64,000 nucleotides of DNA. Source: Janibacter indicus (GTDB lineage Bacteria > Actinomycetota > Actinomycetes > Actinomycetales > Dermatophilaceae). Both the position numbers and the translations under genes were made by a program. The first letter of the stretch is position 1. Every line of letters starts with the position of its first letter. The notes beneath the pieces are model-generated. The model did no database searches and was not told where the DNA came from. It saw nothing but the letters and a program-made list of their open reading frames with translations. Shown here piece by piece: positions 35,294-41,027 of the stretch. The stretch lies in NCBI RefSeq assembly GCF_900176385.1, contig NZ_FWXN01000009.1, positions 62,001 through 126,000 on the forward strand, in the 5' to 3' direction.

Positions 35294-36562
35294 ATGTCGC
35301 CGCGTGCACGACGCGCTCTGCCGGTCGCCGGACTCTCCCTCGGCATGGCGATGGGGCTCGCCAATGTCATGAGCTATGTCTTCGTGGCGCTGGTCTCGGC
35401 GACCCTCGGCCCGGCCGACTTCGGGGGCTTCTCCGCGCTCAACACCTATGGCGTGCTGCTCGCCATGCCCGCAGGCGCGTTCCAGGTCGTCGTGGCCCGG
35501 CGGCAGACGACCACCGACCGCGAGCGGGGCACCCAGGTCACCGGGGTCTGGCCGGCCCTGGCCGTGGGGTCCGCCCTCGCGGCCGGCACGATCGCGTGCG
35601 CCCCCCTGATCCGCGACGGGCTGCGGCTGGACACGTCGTGGTCGATCGTGTGGATGGCGCTGATGCTGCCGCCGATGACCGTCACCGGTGCGCTCCAGGG
35701 GGTCCTGCTCGGGCGTGAGTCTTACGGCCGCCTGTCCGTCGTCTACCTCGTGACCGCAGGCACACGGGTGCTCGCGGCGCTCGCCGCCACCGGACTCGAC
35801 TTCTCGGTGGCGCAGGTCTTCGCCGCGACCTTCGCCGCGTCGCTCGTCACGCTGCTCGTGGCGCTGCTCCTCGCAGCGCCGGCTCTCGACACAGGGGGCC
35901 GGCCGCCCCGAGCCCTCGCGCTGCTCGGCGACCTCGTGCGCAGCAACATCGCCCTGGCCGGGCTCATGGCGCTCTCCAGCCTCGACGTCGTGCTCGCCCG
36001 GTCCGTGCTCACCGACCACGACAGCGGCGCCTACGCACTCGCGGCACTCTTCGGCAAGGTCGTCTTCTGGGGCACCCAGTTCGTCGCCCTCGCCGTCGTG
36101 CCGTCGGTGGCCGACTCGGCCGAAGGGGGGCGGGTACGGGCCACGCTGCACCGCTCGGCCCTCGGCGTGCTGGCCATCGGGCTGGTCGTGGCCCTGGGGT
36201 GCGCGCTCGTCCCCGGCCCGCTCGTCGCGATCTCCGGCGGCAGCGCTTTCGTCGACGCCGAGCCGCTCCTCGTGTGGTTCGCCCTGATCGGCACCCTCTG
36301 GGCGGTGATCCAGGTGTGGCTCTTCGCCGGGATGAGCCGCGGCGACCACGTCATGACCGCCGTCGTGTGGGCGGCTGCGGGGGTGCAGAGCGCCTTGGTG
36401 CTGCTGTGGTTCGACCACTCGCCCACCGAGGTGCTGACCGCGGTGGGCGCGACGGCCGCGGTGGTCGCGCTCATCGGGCTGCTGCGCGTGCCGCGCAGCG
36501 AGATGACCCCCGGGCCGGACTCGGCCGAGACGACGGAGGCGCTCGGCCTGACCCGCGAGTGA
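35294..36562 (+). CDS. Wzx/MATE-like polysaccharide flippase family protein
   Basis: A 422-residue membrane protein with about twelve helices. The start LSLGMAMGLANVMSYVFVAL then LGPADFGGFSALNTYGVLLA is typical of polysaccharide biosynthesis (Wzx/MviN-like) exporters, which flip lipid-linked sugar units across the membrane. The start is probably ATG 35294 with AGGAG four bases upstream; GTG 35246 would add 16 residues but falls within the promoter's expected start site. It is the only clear exporter in the glycan locus. Convergent with a methyltransferase gene. Confidence 0.85.
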   Translation: MSPRARRALPVAGLSLGMAMGLANVMSYVFVALVSATLGPADFGGFSALNTYGVLLAMPAGAFQVVVARRQTTTDRERGTQVTGVWPALAVGSALAAGTIACAPLIRDGLRLDTSWSIVWMALMLPPMTVTGALQGVLLGRESYGRLSVVYLVTAGTRVLAALAATGLDFSVAQVFAATFAASLVTLLVALLLAAPALDTGGRPPRALALLGDLVRSNIALAGLMALSSLDVVLARSVLTDHDSGAYALAALFGKVVFWGTQFVALAVVPSVADSAEGGRVRATLHRSALGVLAIGLVVALGCALVPGPLVAISGGSAFVDAEPLLVWFALIGTLWAVIQVWLFAGMSRGDHVMTAVVWAAAGVQSALVLLWFDHSPTEVLTAVGATAAVVALIGLLRVPRSEMTPGPDSAETTEALGLTRE

Positions 36563-36590
36563 TGACGGGCCGGCCGGGGTCACCCGCGCG

Positions 36591-37427
36591 TCAGTCGATC
36601 GAGCTGGCCTTCTTCGACGGGTAGAGCTTCTTCGCCAGCGGGATGAGCTCCGGGAAGCGGTGGATGGCCTTCCACGCCGCCTTCTGACCGGGGCCGAGCG
36701 AGGAGAGATAGGCCAGACGGCGCCAGCGCACGTCCCACGGCTCGTCCGCGCCGCGTGCGGTCGCCTCGTCACGGCGGAAGCTCAGGGCGTGCAGGCCGTT
36801 GGCCCAGCGGGGGTCGTTGTTGCTCGACGCGTCCCAGCGCCGCTCGAGGCGCCACTGGGGGTGCTTGGCGAGGAAGGCGTCGTGCGCGTCGCTGACCATC
36901 GGGTAGGTGGCGTCGTCGACGAGGATGACCGCCTCGTCGGCCAGCCACGGCTCGATGATGCCCAGGGCGAGGTAGTGCGACAGGCCGGTGTGCTCGCCGT
37001 CGTAGAAGTAGACGCCGATCGGACGGTCGACGACCCCCGGCCGGTGCAGCAGCGAGAAGCAGTTGCCCTCGAGCAGGCGCACGTCGACGTCCTGGGCGTG
37101 GGTCGCGAGGTTGCGGTCGAGCTCCTCGCGGGCCTGCTGCCCCTGCATGCCGAACTCGAGGTAGTTCTCCACGATGTAGAAGGTCTTGTCGGTGATGCCC
37201 TGCACAGCGGCCGACATCGACCGACCCTTGTAGCTGCCGACCTCGAGGTAGCACTCGTCATCGGGCAGCACACGGGCTGCGGCGTTGAGCACCGCGAGCT
37301 CGTTGACCGCGGTGTAGCCGTTGACCGTCTCGGCGATGTGCGCGAAGACGGGGTCGATCGGGTCGCTCGTCTGCGGGTCACCGGCGAAGGAGCGCTCGAC
37401 CTCGGCGAGGAAGTCCTCGACCCGCAT
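36591..37427 (-). CDS. Class I methyltransferase (Methyltransf_24-like)
   Basis: A 278-residue protein. The SAM-binding segment is CYLEVGSYKGRSMSAAVQGI, followed by YIVENYLEFGMQGQQAREEL and GVYFYDGEHTGLSHYLALG, the pattern of Methyltransf_24 enzymes that modify sugars or lipids. A basic C-terminus (RRLAYLSSLGPGQKAAWKA) ends in KKLYPSKKASSID and may be membrane-associated. ATG 37427 shares one base with the stop of the upstream gene (TGATG), so translation is coupled. It probably methylates the surface glycan; inference from place. Confidence 0.82.
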   Translation of the reverse strand: MRVEDFLAEVERSFAGDPQTSDPIDPVFAHIAETVNGYTAVNELAVLNAAARVLPDDECYLEVGSYKGRSMSAAVQGITDKTFYIVENYLEFGMQGQQAREELDRNLATHAQDVDVRLLEGNCFSLLHRPGVVDRPIGVYFYDGEHTGLSHYLALGIIEPWLADEAVILVDDATYPMVSDAHDAFLAKHPQWRLERRWDASSNNDPRWANGLHALSFRRDEATARGADEPWDVRWRRLAYLSSLGPGQKAAWKAIHRFPELIPLAKKLYPSKKASSID

Positions 37428-38017
37428 CAGCGCCAGCCGTCCGAGGACCAGTCGTCGTCACGCCGGCGCGAGCGCGAGTCGAGGTCGTCGTCACGGCGGC
37501 TGCGTCGGGCCTCGTCGCGCCGGGAGGCACGCGGCTCGTCGGCGTCGAGGTCTTCCTTGTCGTCGCGCCGGCGCGAGCGCGTGTCGGCGTCGTCGCGGCG
37601 GTCACGGCGGGCCCCGCGCAGGGGCTCGTCAGCGCCGCGACGCTCGTCGGCGTCGGCGCGCAGGTCGATGTCGTCGGAGCGCCGACGGGGCCGCTCGTCG
37701 TCCCACTCGTCGTCGTCATCGCGACGCTGACCGCGCAGGAGCCACACGGCCCCGAGGCCGACGAGCCCTGCACCGGACAGGCCCGAGTAGATGGCCTTGT
37801 TGCGGGCAGCCTTCTCCGGCTGGGCGCAGACGTTGTCGGCGTCGGTGTTGGGCGAGCTGGGCGCACCGCACTTGAAGATGCCCTGTTCCCCACCGGTCAC
37901 CAGGATGACCGGGCTGGTGTAGAAGAAGATCGCCGCAAAGATCAGCGGGATGCCCAGGATGATGGCCAGTGGCGCGAACTGCCGTGTGGGAGAGCTCGCC
38001 TCGGTGTTCTCGGTCAT
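37427..38017 (-). CDS. Two-helix membrane protein with an Arg/Asp-rich low-complexity tail
   Basis: A 196-residue protein I do not recognise. A first helix (about 17-37) leads to an outside loop with two cysteines (IFKCGAPSSPNTDADNVCAQ) that could form a disulfide. A second helix (about 73-92) leads to about 100 residues built almost only of R, D, E, S and A, with near-repeats RSRRRDD. Such polyampholyte tails can bind membranes or scaffold partners, but nothing here proves that. The start at ATG 38017 is fixed by TAATAT seven bases upstream (leaderless). Coupled to the methyltransferase downstream. Confidence 0.78.
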   Translation of the reverse strand: MTENTEASSPTRQFAPLAIILGIPLIFAAIFFYTSPVILVTGGEQGIFKCGAPSSPNTDADNVCAQPEKAARNKAIYSGLSGAGLVGLGAVWLLRGQRRDDDDEWDDERPRRRSDDIDLRADADERRGADEPLRGARRDRRDDADTRSRRRDDKEDLDADEPRASRRDEARRSRRDDDLDSRSRRRDDDWSSDGWR

Positions 38018-38024
38018 GGCCGTC

Positions 38025-38050
38025 ATATTACCCACGAGTTGGGTCATAAT
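38025..38050. promoter_or_regulatory. Divergent promoters of the Arg/Asp-tail gene and the OafA-like gene
   Basis: Minus strand TAATAT (38030-38025), 7 bases, ATG 38017. Plus strand CATAAT (38045-38050) would start RNA near 38057, leaving a short leader that includes CCCCCTTCG (38057-38065) and GGAAG before ATG 38076. These two hexamers are the most AT-rich, consensus-like in the window. Confidence 0.5.
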
Positions 38051-38075
38051 GAGCCGCCCCCTTCGGAAGCAGGAC

Positions 38076-40019
38076 ATGTCCAGAGCAACCCAGCACACCT
38101 CCCTGCCCTACCGACCGGCGATCGACGGTCTGCGGGCGCTCGCGGTGGTGTCCGTCATCGCCTACCACGTCTACCCGCGGTCGGCGCCGGGCGGCTGGTT
38201 CGGCGTCGACATCTTCTTCGTCATCTCCGGCTTCCTCATCACCTCGCTGCTCCTCGCGCAGTACCGCGGCAACCGCGGTCGCATCGACCTCGTCGACTTC
38301 TGGCTGGCCCGCGCACGACGCCTGCTGCCCGCGCTCTTCGTCGTCCTGGCGGCGGTCATCGTCGCGGCGGTCTTCCTCACCCTGCCGGGGCGTCGGGGCA
38401 GCGTGGCCGGCGACGTGCTCGCGACGATCTTCTACGTCGCCAACTGGCGCTTCGTCCTCGGCGATGAGGCCTACTTCGGGCAGGTGGCGTCCCCTTCGCC
38501 GCTGCGGCACGCCTGGTCACTGGCGGTCGAGGAGCAGTTCTACATCGTCTACCCGCTGCTGCTCGTCGCCCTGCTGGCCCTGCTCCGGCGCCGCGCGACG
38601 CTCACCTGGGTGCTCGCCGGCCTCGCGGCCGCCTCGGCCCTGCTCATGGCCGCGCTCCACGAGCCCGGGCTGGATCCCAGCCGCGTCTACTACGGCACCG
38701 ACACCCGCGCCCACCAGCTCCTCGTGGGGGCGGCGGTCGCCGCCTTCATCAGTGGGGGCCCCGGCTCCGTCCCCCGCGACGTCGTGCGCACGCTCGACCT
38801 GTGGTGCCGACGGCTGGCGCTGCCCGCGCTGCTCGTCGTCGTCTCGACCTTCTGGTGGGCCGACCGCGGACAGAGCCTGATCCTCGAGGGTGTGGCCGTG
38901 CCGCTCTCCGTGCTCGTCTGCGTCGTCCTCGTCGCGGCCACCAGCCCCGCGGAGTCCCTCGTCCAGCGGACACTCGCGCTCGAGCCGCTGCGTCGCATCG
39001 GCATGATCTCCTACGGCCTCTACCTCTGGCACTGGCCGATCGTCGTCTTCCTCAACGACCAGATCGTGCCGTGGCCGACCGCGGCCCGGGCGGCCCTCCA
39101 GGTGGCCCTGACAGTCGTGCTCGCCGCCCTGTCCTACCGCTTCGTCGAGCGCCCCGTCCGGCAGGAGGGTGTCCGGGCCCTGGTGCCGCGACTCCCCCGG
39201 GCCAGCGCGATCGTGTGCTGGGCCAGCGCGCCGCTGCTCGTCGTCGGGGCGCTCGCCCTGCCTGCGGCCGGGGACCGGGTCGCGCCCACCCCCCTCATCG
39301 CGTCGGGAGAGGTCGCCGTCGACCATGACACCTACCGGCCCGGCCCGCGAATGACCAAGGTCGCGATGATCGGAAACTCGGTACCAGAGAGTCTCATCAC
39401 GACCGCGCACACGTCGAACCATCCGGACCTGCAGCTCCTCGACAGGACGCACATCGGGTGCGACCCGCTGCCGGCACCGAAGGTCATCGACGGGGAGCGG
39501 CAACCCGACCAGGCGGGCTGTGCGGAATGGCGATCCGGGTGGCAGGAGCCCGGGTCCGAGCAGGAGGCGGACGTCGTCCTCTACTTCACCGCACACACCC
39601 TGGTCACTGATCGAATGGTCGACAACAAGAGGGTCGTCGTCGGCACCCCGACGTGGGACGCGCTCATCGAGGACAACCTGGACGCGGCCCTGTCTGCGTC
39701 CGGCAAGGGGAAGTTCGCTATCGTCAACCTCGCCTGCCACTCGATGCCCACCTTCAACAACGAAGAGCTGGAGCGGGTCAACGACATCCGCTACGTCAAG
39801 ATCGTGAACCGCACCGTGACCGCCTGGGCAGACAAGCACGACGTCCCGGTCATCGACCAGTACTCGCTGCTCTGCGCCGGCGACAAGATGCACGACACGG
39901 TCAACGGCGTCCCGCTCTACGAGGACTCGATCCACTTCACGAGCGAGTCCGGTCCGATCTTCTGGCGCTGGCTCGCCCCGCAGGTGCAGGCGATCGCGCG
40001 CGGCGAGGACCCGTCCTGA
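38076..40019 (+). CDS. OafA/OatA-like acyltransferase: AT3 membrane domain plus SGNH domain
   Basis: A 647-residue O-acyltransferase. The N-terminal AT3 domain (about 1-400, ten or eleven helices) opens YRPAIDGLRALAVVSVIAYH and has GVDIFFVISGFLI and HAWSLAVEEQFY. The C-terminal extracytoplasmic SGNH domain has block I as IGNSVPESL (usual GDS is GNS here) and the DxxH pair as EDSIHFT. It probably acetylates a surface glycan. The SGNH part uses rarer codons (GGA, GTA, CCA, AGT, AGG) than the membrane half. ATG 38076 is preferred over ATG 38049, which overlaps the -10. Its stop overlaps the next gene (CTGA). Confidence 0.88.
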   Translation: MSRATQHTSLPYRPAIDGLRALAVVSVIAYHVYPRSAPGGWFGVDIFFVISGFLITSLLLAQYRGNRGRIDLVDFWLARARRLLPALFVVLAAVIVAAVFLTLPGRRGSVAGDVLATIFYVANWRFVLGDEAYFGQVASPSPLRHAWSLAVEEQFYIVYPLLLVALLALLRRRATLTWVLAGLAAASALLMAALHEPGLDPSRVYYGTDTRAHQLLVGAAVAAFISGGPGSVPRDVVRTLDLWCRRLALPALLVVVSTFWWADRGQSLILEGVAVPLSVLVCVVLVAATSPAESLVQRTLALEPLRRIGMISYGLYLWHWPIVVFLNDQIVPWPTAARAALQVALTVVLAALSYRFVERPVRQEGVRALVPRLPRASAIVCWASAPLLVVGALALPAAGDRVAPTPLIASGEVAVDHDTYRPGPRMTKVAMIGNSVPESLITTAHTSNHPDLQLLDRTHIGCDPLPAPKVIDGERQPDQAGCAEWRSGWQEPGSEQEADVVLYFTAHTLVTDRMVDNKRVVVGTPTWDALIEDNLDAALSASGKGKFAIVNLACHSMPTFNNEELERVNDIRYVKIVNRTVTAWADKHDVPVIDQYSLLCAGDKMHDTVNGVPLYEDSIHFTSESGPIFWRWLAPQVQAIARGEDPS

Positions 40020-41008
40020 CCGGCGTCGCCGCGGTCGTCCTCGCCGGCGGGGTCGGCAGCCGGATGCGACCGCTCACCGACGACTGCCCCAAGCCTCTCC
40101 TGCCGGTCGGTCCCTGGAGCCTGGTCGAGCACCAGCTGAGCGCACTCGAGCGCGCCGGCGTGCGCCGGGTCGTGCTGTCCACCGGCTACCGCCACGAGGA
40201 CTTCCTCCCGCTCGTCGAGCGCTGCCGGACGAAGGGGATGGACCTCACGTGTGTCGTCGAGGCCACCCCGCTCGGGACCGGCGGTGGCCTGCGGGAGGCG
40301 CTGCGCCCCCTTCGTGACGCCGACGTCGTGGTCGTCGTCAACGGCGACCTGCTCACCGGGCACGACCTCGGGGCCCAGGTGTCGGCCCTGACCGCCGCCG
40401 ATGCCGGGGTCCTCGCCTGCGTGCACGTGCGCGAGGTCGACGACGCCCGCGCCTACGGCAGCGTCGTCGTCGGCGGCCGGGGGCGGGTCATGGCCTTCGT
40501 CGAGAAGTCGCCGACTCCCCCGTCGACGACGGTCAATGCCGGCACCTATGTCGTGCGCCCGCACCTCCTCGACGAGATCCCCCCGGTCGGCTCGGTGTCC
40601 CTCGAGCGCGAGGTCTTCCCCGCACTCGTGGCCGATACACGCCTCGTCGCCCACCGGGAGGACGCCTACTTCCTCGACGTCGGCACCCCGGCGGCGCTCG
40701 TCGCCGCGAACCGCGACCTGCTGCGCGCACCGTGGCCCGGGGCGGCGCCGACCCCACGCGGCGAGTCACTGGTCATCGACGGTGCCCGGGTCTCGCCGTC
40801 GGCCCGGCTCGGTGGCGGCAGCGTCGTCCACCCCGGGGCCGCCGTCGCCGACGGTGCCCTCCTCGACGGGGCGCTGGTCCTGCCCGGCGGAAGGGTCGGG
40901 TCCGGCGCCCGGGTCACCCGCAGCGTCGTCGGGCGCGACGCCGTCGTCCCGGAGGGGCGGCACCTGACCGACGGCGTGCTGGGCACCGGCGAGGTCGCCG
41001 CCCACTGA
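40016..41008 (+). CDS. Sugar-1-phosphate nucleotidyltransferase (HddC/GDP-mannose pyrophosphorylase-like); probable CTG start
   Basis: A 330-residue NDP-sugar pyrophosphorylase: AVVLAGGVGSRMRPLTDDCP at the N-terminus, VNGDLLTG (metal Asp), FVEKSPTPPSTTVNAGTYV, then a C-terminal left-handed beta-helix (RVSPSARLGGGSVVHPGAAV). It could activate heptose 1-phosphate (HddC role) or mannose 1-phosphate. No ATG, GTG or TTG allows the intact glycine-rich loop without running deep into the upstream gene. CTG 40016 overlaps the upstream stop as CTGA and has GAGGA six bases before it, giving a normal family N-terminus (M-TGVAAVVLAGG). Convergent with polA. Confidence 0.87.
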   Translation: MTGVAAVVLAGGVGSRMRPLTDDCPKPLLPVGPWSLVEHQLSALERAGVRRVVLSTGYRHEDFLPLVERCRTKGMDLTCVVEATPLGTGGGLREALRPLRDADVVVVVNGDLLTGHDLGAQVSALTAADAGVLACVHVREVDDARAYGSVVVGGRGRVMAFVEKSPTPPSTTVNAGTYVVRPHLLDEIPPVGSVSLEREVFPALVADTRLVAHREDAYFLDVGTPAALVAANRDLLRAPWPGAAPTPRGESLVIDGARVSPSARLGGGSVVHPGAAVADGALLDGALVLPGGRVGSGARVTRSVVGRDAVVPEGRHLTDGVLGTGEVAAH

Positions 41009-41027
41009 CCCGGGTCAGTGGGCGGCG
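40996..41027. terminator. Perfect 32-bp palindrome spanning both convergent stop codons
   Basis: CGCCGCCCACTGACCC (40996-41011) is followed at once by its exact complement GGGTCAGTGGGCGGCG (41012-41027). The arms contain the nucleotidyltransferase stop (41006-41008) and the polA stop (41015-41017). Because of the symmetry both proteins end in Ala-Ala-His. It would fold as a hairpin of about 14 bp in either RNA. Confidence 0.8.

Noticed and set aside
37440-37720. A tandem repeat or CRISPR-like array
   Set aside because: The repetition comes from codons for the Arg/Asp-rich tail. Units vary in length and there are no unique spacers.
15355-41008. The glycan island as a recently transferred mobile element
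   Set aside because: I found no transposase, integrase, direct repeats or tRNA at its borders, and composition is like the core except for the end of the 38076 acyltransferase gene.
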